From Paraburkholderia fungorum (GTDB lineage: Bacteria > Pseudomonadota > Gammaproteobacteria > Burkholderiales > Burkholderiaceae): 64,000 nt of DNA. Positions 1 to 9,162 of the stretch are shown here, piece by piece. A model generated the notes under the pieces. It searched no databases, was not told where the DNA came from, and was given only the letters and a program-made list of their open reading frames with translations. The stretch spans positions 248,001 through 312,000 of the forward strand of contig NZ_CADFGE010000006.1 of the NCBI RefSeq assembly GCF_902833645.1. Reading direction: 5' to 3'. Position numbers and translations under genes: made by a program. How positions within the stretch are numbered: position 1 is the first letter of the stretch; each line of letters starts with the position of its first letter.

Positions 1-353
1 TCGCGCAGAAGAAAAGCCTTGCGTGGGCGAGACTCGTGGGCCGCGATCTGGCCGTGTTCGTGCGCGGCAGCGTCAGCGACGCGCTGCGGCGCACTGGCGG
101 GGCCGAAGGCTTGCAACTGACAGTCGCGTATCGCGTCGAGTACACCGAGCCGTTGTACGAACTCGTTCGCAACCGTCTGGCGATTGCCGTGCTGCCCAGT
201 CTCTACACCATGCATTTGCACGACGCGGAACTGGTCGCGTTGCGTCTCGACAAGCCGCGCGTCGCCCGTTCGATCGCGCTGATTTCGCTTGCCGGCGAGG
301 ATCGCGGCCCGCACGTGCGAGCTTGCCGCGAATGGATCGCCGCGCATATCTGA
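1..353 (+). CDS. LysR-family transcriptional regulator, C-terminal part
   Basis: The open frame enters from the left edge and ends at 353; only about 116 C-terminal residues are present. They read like the effector-binding half of a LysR regulator: a segment with the pattern ELVRNRLAIAVLPS, then a final helix containing HVRACREWI, which is how many LysR co-inducer domains end. The DNA-binding N-terminus is outside the window, so neither target nor ligand can be inferred. It converges on the nucleoside hydrolase gene downstream. Confidence 0.8.
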   Translation, partial: AQKKSLAWARLVGRDLAVFVRGSVSDALRRTGGAEGLQLTVAYRVEYTEPLYELVRNRLAIAVLPSLYTMHLHDAELVALRLDKPRVARSIALISLAGEDRGPHVRACREWIAAHI

Positions 354-439
354 CGCAACTGGCGCGCGCTGCATGACCGACTGCATGACCGATTGCCTCA
401 CCGATGTCGAGCTTTTCACCGCTTCACGGCTTGAACCGC

Positions 440-1561
440 TCACGGCAGCGTGGCAAGCCGTGCGCGCAAGGCGGCATAGAAACCGTCCGCGTCCACTTCG
501 GTGATCCATGTCGCGTTCGGCTTGCGGCCGCTGTGTCCGCTCCAGTCCACCACCGTTTCACCGAGCGTCCATTCGCCGACGGTCTCGATCATCACGTTGA
601 CCTCGCGTCCCTTGAAGAGGGACGGCTCGATCAGGTAGCCGGTCGCGCAGGGGTCGTACATCGGCGCTTCTTCAATGCCCTTGCGGCCCTTCTGATACGC
701 GACTTCCGCGGCCATGATGTCGGCGGCCATGGTGCCGCAGCGATTGCCGAGCGCGCGGATCGGTGCGATCCGTGCCGGCGTGATCGGCGCTTTTACCGCG
801 ACGTCGCGCGGCAGCACGACGATTGGCACGCCGCTCGCGAACACGACCTGCGCGGCCTGCGGGTCGACGTAGATATTGAATTCGGCCGCGGGCGTGATGT
901 TGCCGCGTTCAAAAAAAGCGCCCCCCATCAGCACGATTTCGCGGATGCCGGCACCGATTTCCGGTGCTTCGATAAGCGCGGTGGCCAGATTGGTCAATGG
1001 CCCGATCGCGCACAGCGTCACGCTATGGGGCGGCGCCGCGCGCAAGGTGTCGATCAGAAACGCGACTGCATGCTGCGGCGCGAGGGGCGCGAGCGGTTCG
1101 TGCAGCGGCACGCCGTCGAGACCGGTCTTGCCGTGCACATTGGCCGCCGTGATCAGTTCGCGTGTGAGCGGCCGCGGGCAGCCCGCATAGACCGGCAGCG
1201 ATTGCGTGCAGCCGGCCCAGTCGCGCACGATACGGGCGTTGCGTTCGGTGAGATCGAGCGGCACGTTGCCCGCAACCGTCGTGATGGCGCGCACGTCGAG
1301 CCGGTCGCTCGCCCCGAGGGCGAACATGATCGCGATCGCGTCGTCCTGACCGGGATCGCAATCGATGATCACGCTGCGGCGCACGCCGCCTGGCGCAGCA
1401 GCGCCCGAAGAGGACGTGCCGCTCGCGGTGTTGGGAGCGCCCGCAGTAGCTGGAGAGGCCGCGCCGGCAAACATCGGCCACGCCGATGCACCAGCGGCCA
1501 GCCCCACGGCTGTGCGCAAGAACGCACGCCGCTCCTGAGTCGAGTCTAAGGATTTCATCAT
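440..1561 (-). CDS. Exported nucleoside hydrolase (inosine/uridine-preferring family)
   Basis: A protein of about 373 residues. The mature part opens with the Asp-rich motif DCDPGQDDA, the Ca2+ and ribose-binding signature of IU-nucleoside hydrolases, which cleave the N-glycosidic bond of ribonucleosides. The N-terminus carries a twin-arginine-like motif (ERRAFLR, residues 10-16) followed by an Ala/Gly-rich hydrophobic stretch, so periplasmic export through Tat is likely. I chose the ATG at 1561 (a second ATG follows at once) because it lies 2 bp after the stop of the porin gene and puts the Tat motif near the start; longer starts would overlap the porin. With the porin it probably forms a nucleoside-scavenging unit: outer-membrane entry followed by periplasmic hydrolysis. 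The substrate is inferred. Confidence 0.88.
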   Translation of the reverse strand: MMKSLDSTQERRAFLRTAVGLAAGASAWPMFAGAASPATAGAPNTASGTSSSGAAAPGGVRRSVIIDCDPGQDDAIAIMFALGASDRLDVRAITTVAGNVPLDLTERNARIVRDWAGCTQSLPVYAGCPRPLTRELITAANVHGKTGLDGVPLHEPLAPLAPQHAVAFLIDTLRAAPPHSVTLCAIGPLTNLATALIEAPEIGAGIREIVLMGGAFFERGNITPAAEFNIYVDPQAAQVVFASGVPIVVLPRDVAVKAPITPARIAPIRALGNRCGTMAADIMAAEVAYQKGRKGIEEAPMYDPCATGYLIEPSLFKGREVNVMIETVGEWTLGETVVDWSGHSGRKPNATWITEVDADGFYAALRARLATLP

Positions 1562-1563
1562 GG

Positions 1564-2673
1564 TCAGAACACGTGGCGCATGCCGACCGTCGCGATCATC
1601 TGACGGATGCCGGTGGATTGAGCGTAAGCAAAAATCTGCGCATGCTGCGCGTCGCCCGCGGCCTGCTGCGCGATCACCGTCAACGCGACGTCGGTGCGTT
1701 TCGACAGGAAATAATCGGCCTGCAGATTGACCTGATGCCATTTGGGGCTCGTGTTGATCACGTCGTATTTGCCGTCGGTGAACGCATACGCAGCGCCGAG
1801 AATGAACGCGGGGCTCACGTGGTAGTTCACGTTCAGGTTGTAGTTCTGCAGATGCAGGTGCGAACCGTCGAGATAATCGTAGCGGACATCGGTGAAAAGC
1901 GCTGCAAATTGCGCGGGGCCGACCGTATAGAAACCGCCCGTGCCGAAGATGCGTTGCTTGCTCGCGTACGCGGCCGGATGCAGCGCGCTCTTCGCGAAGA
2001 TCAGCAGCGACGACGCGTAGTCGTTCGAAATCGCGCCGTCCGGATTGGTCGCGCTAAACGGGTTGTTGTATTGCGCGTAGACCACGCTCCACTTCAGCGG
2101 TCCGTGTTCGTAACCGGCGCCGAAGCTATATGCGTTGTTGTTGGCGAAGCCGGTGGCATTGCTGAAGCCGTATTCGGCCGTGGCCTTCAACCCGCGATAG
2201 TCGGGTGTCACGTACTTCACCGCGTTCTGTACGCGAATGTCGTTATAGCCGTTGTCGTTGTCGCCGATGTTCACGCCGTTGCTCGCGATGATCACCGGGC
2301 CCACGTAATCGTGCACTGTGTCGTACTGACGGCCGAAGGTCAGCGTACCGTAGGTTTTGCTGGAGAGTCCGACGAACGCCTGGCGGCCAAATTCGCGGCC
2401 GTTTTGCGACGCGGTGCCGGACATCACGTTGAAGCCGTTCTCCAACTGGAAGATCGCGCTCGTGCCGCCGCCCAGGTCCTCGATGCCCTTTAGACCCCAG
2501 CGTGGGTTCTGGTTGGTGCCCGAGAGCGCCTGCCACGCGTTCTTGCCGCCCTGATTGGTCGCATAACCGACGCCCGCCGAAATCAGGCCATACAACGTCA
2601 CGCTGCTTTGCGCATGGGCAACGCTGGAGAGCGCGCCGGCGATCGCGAGAGGGGCGAACTTGAGTAGTTTCAT
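1564..2673 (-). CDS. Gram-negative outer-membrane porin (OmpC-like)
   Basis: About 369 residues. It has a Sec signal peptide (MKLLKFAPLAIAG, cleaved after AHA) and the mature start QSSVTLYGLISAGV that is typical of Burkholderiales general porins. The internal signature RWGLKGIEDLGGG is present, and the last residue is Phe (VGMRHVF), as needed for BAM assembly. I took the ATG at 2673 rather than the one at 2718 because it places the signal peptide at the N-terminus. Nucleoside hydrolase follows after 2 bp, so co-transcription and translational coupling are likely. The 2674-2935 gap to the divergent reductase gene is AT-rich and probably holds both promoters. Confidence 0.92.
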   Translation of the reverse strand: MKLLKFAPLAIAGALSSVAHAQSSVTLYGLISAGVGYATNQGGKNAWQALSGTNQNPRWGLKGIEDLGGGTSAIFQLENGFNVMSGTASQNGREFGRQAFVGLSSKTYGTLTFGRQYDTVHDYVGPVIIASNGVNIGDNDNGYNDIRVQNAVKYVTPDYRGLKATAEYGFSNATGFANNNAYSFGAGYEHGPLKWSVVYAQYNNPFSATNPDGAISNDYASSLLIFAKSALHPAAYASKQRIFGTGGFYTVGPAQFAALFTDVRYDYLDGSHLHLQNYNLNVNYHVSPAFILGAAYAFTDGKYDVINTSPKWHQVNLQADYFLSKRTDVALTVIAQQAAGDAQHAQIFAYAQSTGIRQMIATVGMRHVF

Positions 2674-2935
2674 CGTGGTCCAGTAGCGAGAAAGGAGGGC
2701 GCCGAAGAAGGGGCGCATTCGAACTGGGCTCGACTATACGAACTCGTCGGTTATAAAAATAATGTTGTTTTTTTATGGTTCCATAAATTTAATCTATTCA
2801 ATGAGGCCTGTGCCGCTCACCGGAACAACCGGCACGAGCGTCCTTATCGCCTGTAATGGCATCGTTGCCGGGCCTCGGGCGATTCTGTATGGTGGCTCAT
2901 CGACCTACATCATCGACCTACCCACCGAGCACCTC

Positions 2936-3985
2936 ATGACGACCGCCGCAGACCCCCTTCCGCAACCGATTCGCTCCGATGTTCTGATCGTAGGCGCAGG
3001 CCCTGTGGGCCTTTTTGCCGCTTTCGAAGCGGGCGTGATCGGCCTGTCATGCCAGATTGTCGATGCGGTCGACAAGGTCGGCGGACAATGCACGGAGCTC
3101 TATCCGGACAAGCCGATCTACGATATTCCCGCGATTCCGTCGTGTACGGCGCGCGAACTGGTCGAGCGTTTGCTGGTGCAATGCAAGCCCTTCGAGGTGC
3201 CGATTCATCTGGAACAACGGGTCGAGTCGGTCGAGCAGCGCGACGATGGGCGCTGGACCGTGCATACCGACCGCGGCCTCGTATTCGACGTGGCGGCCAT
3301 TCTGCTTGCCGCCGGCAATGGCGCGTTCGTCCCGCAAAAACTGGCGCTTGCCGAAGCCGTGCCGCTGGAGTCGCGTCACGTCCACTACAGCGTGCAACGC
3401 CTTGCCGATTTTGCCGGCAAGACCGTGGTGGTGGCGGGCGGCGGCGATTCCGCGCTGGACTGGGCGCTGGCATTGCGCGAGGTCGCGCGGCGTGTGACGC
3501 TGGTGCATCGCCGCAACGGGTTCAGTGCGGCCAATTCGAGCGTCGATGCGATGCGGCGGGCGGTCGAGGCCGGGGAGATGGATTTTGTGGTCGGCGCGAT
3601 TGCGGGGCTCAACGTCGAGAACGATGCGTTGAAATCGATCGCGCTGCGCCATATCGAAGGCGAGACGCAGCTCGACGCCGAGCAACTCGTCGTGCTGTAC
3701 GGTCTGGTCGCCGATCTTGGACCGATCGCAAAGTGGAATCTGTCGATTCACGGCGGCCGCGTCGATGTCGATACATCCAATTATGAAAGCTCGCGGCCCG
3801 GCATTTTCGCGGTCGGCGACATCGCCAACTATCCGAACAAGCAGAAGCTGATCCTGTCGGGTTTCCATGAGGCGTCGCTAGCGCTGCGCAAGGCGTATGC
3901 ATACGCCTATCCGGAGAAGAAGAGGGTGCATGTCCATTCCAGCTATGACGCGAAGCTGGCGGAGAAGGTGGGGGCGGCGGCCTGA
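2936..3985 (+). CDS. Ferredoxin--NADP reductase, thioredoxin-reductase-like (type 2 FNR)
   Basis: A 349-residue flavoprotein. The FAD-binding dinucleotide motif GAGPVGL lies at residues 17-23, followed by VGGQCTELYPDKPIYDIPA, a signature of the TrxB-like ferredoxin/flavodoxin-NADP reductases. A second dinucleotide fold (VVVAGGGDSALDWA) near residue 165 binds NADPH, and a C-terminal FAD segment reads GIFAVGDIANYPNKQKLI. The redox-active CxxC of true thioredoxin reductases is absent. I chose the ATG at 2936 because the frame upstream (from 2762) encodes no conserved sequence; its Shine-Dalgarno is weak. It supplies electrons between NADPH and ferredoxin or flavodoxin in the cytosol. Confidence 0.92.
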   Translation: MTTAADPLPQPIRSDVLIVGAGPVGLFAAFEAGVIGLSCQIVDAVDKVGGQCTELYPDKPIYDIPAIPSCTARELVERLLVQCKPFEVPIHLEQRVESVEQRDDGRWTVHTDRGLVFDVAAILLAAGNGAFVPQKLALAEAVPLESRHVHYSVQRLADFAGKTVVVAGGGDSALDWALALREVARRVTLVHRRNGFSAANSSVDAMRRAVEAGEMDFVVGAIAGLNVENDALKSIALRHIEGETQLDAEQLVVLYGLVADLGPIAKWNLSIHGGRVDVDTSNYESSRPGIFAVGDIANYPNKQKLILSGFHEASLALRKAYAYAYPEKKRVHVHSSYDAKLAEKVGAAA

Positions 3986-4427
3986 ACCGTTCTGTGGGTG
4001 GCGTCGCAGGCTTGGTGTCGCGTTTGGTCCGACTGAGCCTGCAAGCGAGTTTCAGCATCACGCAAAGCGTGGGGGTTTGTCGCTTACAGCGATCATTCTT
4101 TCCGGCCTCTCCGCCGACGGGATTCCGGCCGCCCCGGGCTTGTCCAATTTCGTGCGGATATTTGCGGGGTAGCGGGAACGCCGCTTGCTACAGCACTTGA
4201 GATGATCCCTCGATCCTGCATTGTGCGCGGCTTGCTGAGTAAATCTGTGTGAACAGATCGAGCGTCGCAGCGGTGGCGGGCGCCGGGGGCATTGACGTCC
4301 TGCGGCCACGCCCGGCGTCAAATATGGCTGTTTTCAGTGATCGAGGCGATAACGTGCCGGGTAATAGGCGAAACATGAAAGTGAGCCGGTGTATGCTGTT
4401 TCAACATACCAAAAGACTCTTTTCATC
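3986..4427. other. Intergenic region without a convincing gene
   Basis: No reading frame in this 440-bp stretch has a ribosome site or recognisable product. Just before the hybrid kinase there is an inverted repeat, GTATG-N9-CATAC (4391-4409), placed where an operator for that gene could be. I see no terminator with a T-run after the reductase gene. Confidence 0.4.
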
Positions 4428-6410
4428 ATGAACGAAACTGAAGCCCGCTCCGCAGGGAACAACAACGAGGCTGCCCATGTTTCGTCTGCGCCCCTAGCGA
4501 AGCCGCCCGTCGCGGTCGACTATTGGTCGCTCGTGCAGTCGATCGAGGACTACGCGATCTTCCTGCTGGACACGACTGGGCATATCGTCAGCTGGAACGC
4601 CGGCGCGCAGAAGCTGACGGGTTACGCGGCTCACGAGATCATTGGCCAGCACTTCTCGCGCTTTTACACCGCTGAAGCCGTCGCGCGCGGCTGGCCGGAT
4701 TACGAGTTGCAGCAGGCAACGCTAACCGGCCGCTTCGAGGACGAGGGCTGGCGGGTTCGTAAAGACAGCACGACTTTCTGGTCGAACGTGGTCATCACGG
4801 CGGTACGCAACGAGGCGGGTGTGCTGACGGGTTTCGCCAAGATCACCCGCGATCTGACTGCGCAGCGCGAGTACCTCGATGCGTTGCGGCAAAGCGAGGA
4901 GCGCTTTCGTCTGCTGGTCGACCGCGTAAGAGACTACGCGATTTTCATGCTCGATCCGGATGGCTATGTGGTGAGCTGGAACGTAGGCGCCGCGCGTATC
5001 AAAGGCTATACACGCGAGGAAATCATCGGCCGGCATTTTTCCACGTTCTACCTGCGCGAAGAAGTCGCGGCCGGCAAGCCCGCGCGGGAACTGGCGATTG
5101 CGCGGCAGGTCGGCCGTGTCGAGGACGAAGGCTGGCGTGTGCGCAAGGACGGCACGACCTTCTGGGCCAACGTCAACATCACCGCGGTGTATGACGAATC
5201 GAACCGGTTGCGCGGTTTCGCCAAGGTGACACGCGATCTGACCGAGCGCCGCGAGCGTGAGGAACTGGAACGTTCGGGCGAGCGTATGCGCAAGTTTCTC
5301 GCCACGCTTGCGCACGAGTTGCGCAACCCGCTGGCGCCGGTGCGTAACGCGATCGGCGTGATGCGACTCGAGGCGGGTATGAGCCCCACGCTCGCGCGCT
5401 CACGCGATCTCATCGATCGTCAGGTCACGCACCTTACGCGCCTCGTCGACGATCTTCTCGACATCGGCCGCATCATGTCGGACAAAGTCGAATTGCGGCT
5501 TGCACGCGTCGATCTGGTCGAGGTGGTGGCGCGCGCGATCGAAGCCGCGCGCCCGTTCACCGATTCGCGCTCGCAGAGTGTGGCGACGCAGATGCCGGCC
5601 GAGCCGCTGGTCGTGAGTGGCGACACGACGCGGCTCGTGCAGGTGCTGCAAAATCTGCTGCATAACGCGTCGAAATTTTCACCGTCCGGCAGCCAGATCG
5701 AGATATTGGGGCGTGTCGAGCATCACATGGCGGTGCTGGAAGTGCGCGACCACGGCTGTGGCATTCCTGTGGGTTCGCTCGACACGGTTTTCGAGTTGTT
5801 CGTGCAGGAAAAGAGCGGGCAAAGTCTCGGCGAAGGCGGCCTTGGCATCGGCCTCACGTTATGCAAATCGCTGATCGAAATGCACGGCGGCAGCATCATT
5901 GCGAGCAGCGCGGGCGAGGGATGCGGCAGTTCGTTCACGCTCAGTTTGCCGCTTGCCGCGGCACCCGCCGAAACCCAGGTGGATCACGCCGGCGTGGTGA
6001 ACGCGGTGGTGCCGCCGTTACGAATTCTGCTGGTGGACGACAATCGCGACTCCGCCGACAGCCTTGCCATGCTGTTCGAACTCAAAGGCCACGAAGTTCG
6101 CATTGCCTACGATGGCGCGCAGGCACTCGAAGTCGCGCCGCGCCTCGTGCCGCACCTTGCACTGATTGACCTTGCGATGCCAAAAATGGATGGTTTCGCG
6201 ACGCTGGCGGCCTTGCGCGAGATGCCCGCGCTGGCCGGCACGCTGTTCGCCGCGATGACCGGCTTCGGTCATGCGAGTGATCGCGAGCGCACCCGGGCGG
6301 CCGGTTTTGACGCCCATCTCGTCAAGCCTGTAGACCTCACGTTGTTCGAGGCGTTGCTGGAACAGGCGGAAGCGCGGCGCGAACAGGGTGGCGCGGGTAA
6401 AAGTCAGTAG
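4428..6410 (+). CDS. Hybrid histidine kinase: PAS-PAS-HisKA-HATPase-receiver
   Basis: About 660 residues with no membrane segments, so a cytosolic sensor. Two tandem PAS domains (about 35-150 and 155-285) are near copies of each other: both contain DYAIF(L/M)LD, SWN(A/V)GA and EDEGWRVRKD. They are followed by a HisKA domain with the phospho-acceptor His296 (AHELRNP), an ATPase domain with GEGGLGIGLTL, and a C-terminal receiver (about 535-650) with Asp581 (LALIDLAMPKMDG). The ATG at 4428 is preferred over an in-frame ATG at 4389. No response regulator or methyltransferase is adjacent, so the output partner is unknown. PAS domains of this type often bind flavin or heme; I cannot tell the ligand here. 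Confidence 0.9.
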   Translation: MNETEARSAGNNNEAAHVSSAPLAKPPVAVDYWSLVQSIEDYAIFLLDTTGHIVSWNAGAQKLTGYAAHEIIGQHFSRFYTAEAVARGWPDYELQQATLTGRFEDEGWRVRKDSTTFWSNVVITAVRNEAGVLTGFAKITRDLTAQREYLDALRQSEERFRLLVDRVRDYAIFMLDPDGYVVSWNVGAARIKGYTREEIIGRHFSTFYLREEVAAGKPARELAIARQVGRVEDEGWRVRKDGTTFWANVNITAVYDESNRLRGFAKVTRDLTERREREELERSGERMRKFLATLAHELRNPLAPVRNAIGVMRLEAGMSPTLARSRDLIDRQVTHLTRLVDDLLDIGRIMSDKVELRLARVDLVEVVARAIEAARPFTDSRSQSVATQMPAEPLVVSGDTTRLVQVLQNLLHNASKFSPSGSQIEILGRVEHHMAVLEVRDHGCGIPVGSLDTVFELFVQEKSGQSLGEGGLGIGLTLCKSLIEMHGGSIIASSAGEGCGSSFTLSLPLAAAPAETQVDHAGVVNAVVPPLRILLVDDNRDSADSLAMLFELKGHEVRIAYDGAQALEVAPRLVPHLALIDLAMPKMDGFATLAALREMPALAGTLFAAMTGFGHASDRERTRAAGFDAHLVKPVDLTLFEALLEQAEARREQGGAGKSQ

Positions 6411-6593
6411 GCGCGCTTCCTTCAAAGCAGCGTGCTGCGCGCTTAATCTTGAGCGTTATCACTCCTGAAGCAGCACGGCGCATCCCAACTGTTCGAGGTT
6501 CGATGCCTGCGGCACGCCGCTTGCTGTTTGTCTGCACGCGCGGCTGCTATCCAAAGTCCGCGCGTATAGATCGAACTGCTTCAGGGAGGCACG

Positions 6594-7757
6594 ATGCTCG
6601 CCACGCGCGATCGTGCGGCCAGCGTGGGTGCGCGGTCGCCGGAACGAATTAGCAGAACCCACACTCGCGACCCTCATTCGGGATTCACGTCGCAATCGAC
6701 GGTGCGCTCCGCCGGGTCGCTGGAAGATTTTCTGCATCACACGTGTTTCGATACGGCAGACCCCGCCGCGCTGGGCGATGTTTTTCAGGCGCTGATCGAA
6801 CGGGGCTATGACCGCTTGCCCTGCATGCCGTTGCCGGGGCACGGACACACGCTCGCACGCTGGCGCGCCCTGGCCGCGGTTGCCGCGTGCGATCTCAGTC
6901 TCGTCAAACTGTTCGAAGGTCATACCGACGCGCTGGCGATTCTCGCCGAGTTGCATGGCCCCACGCCGTCCGTTGGCAGCCGCTGGGGCGTATGGGCGGC
7001 GGAGCCGCCTGACGCGCGTGTGCAGGCCACCAGGCCTGCGAGTGGCTCCGGCGATGCCGAGCAACTGACGCTGAACGGCACGAAAGCCTGGTGTTCGGGC
7101 GCGCGCGTGGTCAGTCACACGCTCGTCACCGCATGGCTCGATGACGAACCTGTGCTTGCCGCCGTCGCGATGGATCAGGCGTCGATTTCAATCGACACCT
7201 CAAAGTGGCAGGCCGTCGGTATGCAAGCCACCGCCAGTGCCGACGTTACCTTCAATCGGGCCGCGGCCACGCTCGTGGGCGGCGCGCATGCTTACGTGCG
7301 CCGGCCGGGCTTCTGGCATGGCGGCGCCGGTATCGCCGCGTGCTGGTACGGCGCGGCAGCGCAGATCGCGCGGACGTTGCGCGACGCATCCATGCAGCGC
7401 GCCGACCCGCATCGGCTTGCCCACCTCGGCGCGGTCGACGTGGCGCTGGCGGGTGCTGCCGCCGTGCTGCGGGAAACCGCTGCTCATATCGACGCGAACC
7501 CCCAAGCCGACGCTCAACCGGAAGCCATGCGCGCCCGCCTCATCGTCGAGGAAGCGGCCACCGAGGTGATGGCCCACGCGACGCGTACGCTCGGCGCCGC
7601 TCCGTTATGCCGCGATGCCCGCTTTGCCCGGGCGCTGGCGGACCTGCCGGTGTTCCTTCGGCAAAGCCATGCTGAACGGGATCTTGCCGCGCTCGGCGAA
7701 CTGATCGTCAAAGCCGGGCCCAACGCTGTTACCGGAGGTGCGCCGTGGACGCTCTGA
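6594..7757 (+). CDS. Acyl-CoA dehydrogenase family protein
   Basis: A 387-residue protein with an acyl-CoA dehydrogenase fold: a mid-domain with LNGTKAWCSGARVVSHTLVTA (the flavin/substrate beta-domain pattern) and a C-terminal helical bundle. It is shorter and more divergent than classical fatty-acid enzymes, and the catalytic Glu cannot be placed. It is the first gene of an operon with a NodS-like methyltransferase and a GT2 glycosyltransferase, a combination typical of small-molecule or glycolipid tailoring clusters rather than beta-oxidation. Its stop (7755-7757) overlaps a well-placed ribosome site and GTG start of an 11-codon frame that may be a gene remnant. Confidence 0.78.
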   Translation: MLATRDRAASVGARSPERISRTHTRDPHSGFTSQSTVRSAGSLEDFLHHTCFDTADPAALGDVFQALIERGYDRLPCMPLPGHGHTLARWRALAAVAACDLSLVKLFEGHTDALAILAELHGPTPSVGSRWGVWAAEPPDARVQATRPASGSGDAEQLTLNGTKAWCSGARVVSHTLVTAWLDDEPVLAAVAMDQASISIDTSKWQAVGMQATASADVTFNRAAATLVGGAHAYVRRPGFWHGGAGIAACWYGAAAQIARTLRDASMQRADPHRLAHLGAVDVALAGAAAVLRETAAHIDANPQADAQPEAMRARLIVEEAATEVMAHATRTLGAAPLCRDARFARALADLPVFLRQSHAERDLAALGELIVKAGPNAVTGGAPWTL

Positions 7758-7780
7758 CGCGATACGTGGAGGGCCGCTGA
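7745..7780 (+). pseudogene. 11-codon frame with a strong ribosome site; probable scar of a deleted operon gene
   Basis: GGAGG at 7734-7738 is followed after 6 nt by a GTG (7745) that overlaps the end of the dehydrogenase gene, exactly as a normal next gene in an operon would. The frame, however, stops after 11 codons (MDALTRYVEGR) at 7780, one base before the methyltransferase ATG. Related operons, from my general recollection, carry a PIG-L-type deacetylase gene between these two genes, so an in-frame internal deletion is a good explanation. A short coupling peptide is the alternative. Confidence 0.4.
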
Positions 7781-7781
7781 T

Positions 7782-8387
7782 ATGTCCTCTACGGCGACGT
7801 ATTTCGATGAACTCTACAAAAGCAGCGACGACCCCTGGCACCTGCGCGAAGGCTGGTACGAGCACCGCAAGCGCTCGCTCACGCTTGCCTTGTTGCCGCG
7901 TCCGCGTTACCGCAACGCGTTCGAGCCGGGCTGCGCGAACGGCGAATTGACGGCCGCGCTGGCAAGCCGATGCGACGCGCTGCTCGCCGCCGATCTGCAC
8001 GAAACGGCCGTACGTCTTGCACGCGAACGGGTGGCCGGCTTGCCGCAGGTCTCTGTGGAACAGCGCAGGGTGCCGCAGCAATGGCCGACCGAGGCGGGGC
8101 CGTTCGAGCTGATCGTGATCAGCGAACTTGCTTATTACCTCGATGCAGCCGATCTCGAAACATTGGCCGCGCGAATTGCCGCGTCGCTCACACCGGACGG
8201 CACGTTGCTCGCATGCCATTGGCGCCGGCCGTTTGCCGAGGCGCTCGCCTCCGCCGATGCCGCGCACGCGTTGTTCGATGCGCGCTGCGGCCTGTCGCGT
8301 CTCGCGCATCACGACGAAGCCGATCTGCTGATCGACGTCTGGTCGTACGACGCGCGTTCAGTCGCGCAACGCGAGGGGCTCCTATGA
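7782..8387 (+). CDS. NodS-like SAM-dependent methyltransferase
   Basis: A 201-residue class I methyltransferase. The N-terminal YFDELYKSSDDPWHLREGWYE is characteristic of the NodS/SmtA-like group, and motif I (FEPGCANGELTAAL, near residue 47) gives the SAM-binding Gly-rich loop. Motif II-like LLAADLH and the ELIVISELAYYLD strand follow. NodS itself N-methylates deacetylated glucosamine in Nod factors. Here the partner gene is a GT2 glycosyltransferase, starting inside the stop codon (ATGA), so the three proteins probably act on one product. There is no evidence that this is a nodulation locus. Confidence 0.82.
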   Translation: MSSTATYFDELYKSSDDPWHLREGWYEHRKRSLTLALLPRPRYRNAFEPGCANGELTAALASRCDALLAADLHETAVRLARERVAGLPQVSVEQRRVPQQWPTEAGPFELIVISELAYYLDAADLETLAARIAASLTPDGTLLACHWRRPFAEALASADAAHALFDARCGLSRLAHHDEADLLIDVWSYDARSVAQREGLL

Positions 8388-9037
8388 TCGGCGTGATCGT
8401 TCCGGCACATAACGAAGAGGCTCTGCTGGCCCCATGCCTTGCCGCGTTGATCGAAGCATCGCGCCATGCCGGTCTGGCCGGCGAGCCGGTGCGGATCGTG
8501 ACCGTACTCGATGCCTGCAACGATTTTTCCGACGTGATCGCGCGTGCTTACGGTGTCGAGACCTTGACGTTGAAGGTGCGCAATGTCGGCATTGCGCGCG
8601 CGACGGGTGCCGATTTTCTGCTGGCGGACGGCGCCCGCTGGCTCGCTTTCACCGATGCCGATAGCCGCGTGTCGCCGGGCTGGCTGGTCGCGCAGTTGTC
8701 GCTGGACACGGACGCGGTGTGCGGCTCGATTGCCGTCGACGACTGGGCAGCTCACCCCCACAGCGTGCGCGAATATTTCCGCAAGACCTATGTGGATGCC
8801 GACGGCCATCGCCACGTGCACGGTGCGAATCTCGGCGTCTCGGCCGAAGCGTATCGACGGGCCGGCGGCTTTCCGCCGCTCACGTGCAGCGAAGACGTCG
8901 CGCTGGTCGATCGTTTGATCGCGACTGGCGCCCGCATCGCGTGGAGTGCCGCACCGCGCGTGATCACGAGCGCGCGCACGGCGACGCGCGCTCGCGGCGG
9001 CTTCGGTGATACGCTCGCTGCCTTGGCGAGCGGCTAG
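8384..9037 (+). CDS. Family 2 glycosyltransferase
   Basis: A 217-residue GT-A enzyme. It starts MIGVIVPAHNEEALL, the nucleotide-sugar binding strand of GT2, has TDADSRVSPGWL as the DXD-type metal site (around residue 90), and CSEDVALVDRL supplies the likely catalytic base (ED). No membrane segment. The ATG at 8384 overlaps the methyltransferase stop in an ATGA arrangement, showing translational coupling. Substrate unknown. Confidence 0.88.
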   Translation: MIGVIVPAHNEEALLAPCLAALIEASRHAGLAGEPVRIVTVLDACNDFSDVIARAYGVETLTLKVRNVGIARATGADFLLADGARWLAFTDADSRVSPGWLVAQLSLDTDAVCGSIAVDDWAAHPHSVREYFRKTYVDADGHRHVHGANLGVSAEAYRRAGGFPPLTCSEDVALVDRLIATGARIAWSAAPRVITSARTATRARGGFGDTLAALASG

Positions 9038-9162
9038 TGCGCTGGGCGGTCCGGTTCAGGCTCGCTTGACGAAGTGGGCGCCGCTCTCTCTCCTTGTGTC
9101 GCAACGGCCAGCGCATCGGCCGGATGAGCGTGAGCCGCAAGACCGACTTAGGCAGAGACACT

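Noticed and set aside
371..400. Tandem GCATGACCGAYT-like duplication after the LysR gene
   Set aside because: Only two imperfect short copies; chance is sufficient.
404..1549. Long plus-strand frame opposite the nucleoside hydrolase
   Set aside because: His/Arg-rich composition with no ribosome site or motif; antisense shadow of a GC-rich gene with clear family signatures on the other strand.
7782..9037. Nodulation (nod) locus
   Set aside because: Only a NodS-like methyltransferase and a generic GT2; no nodA, nodB, nodC or nod box seen.
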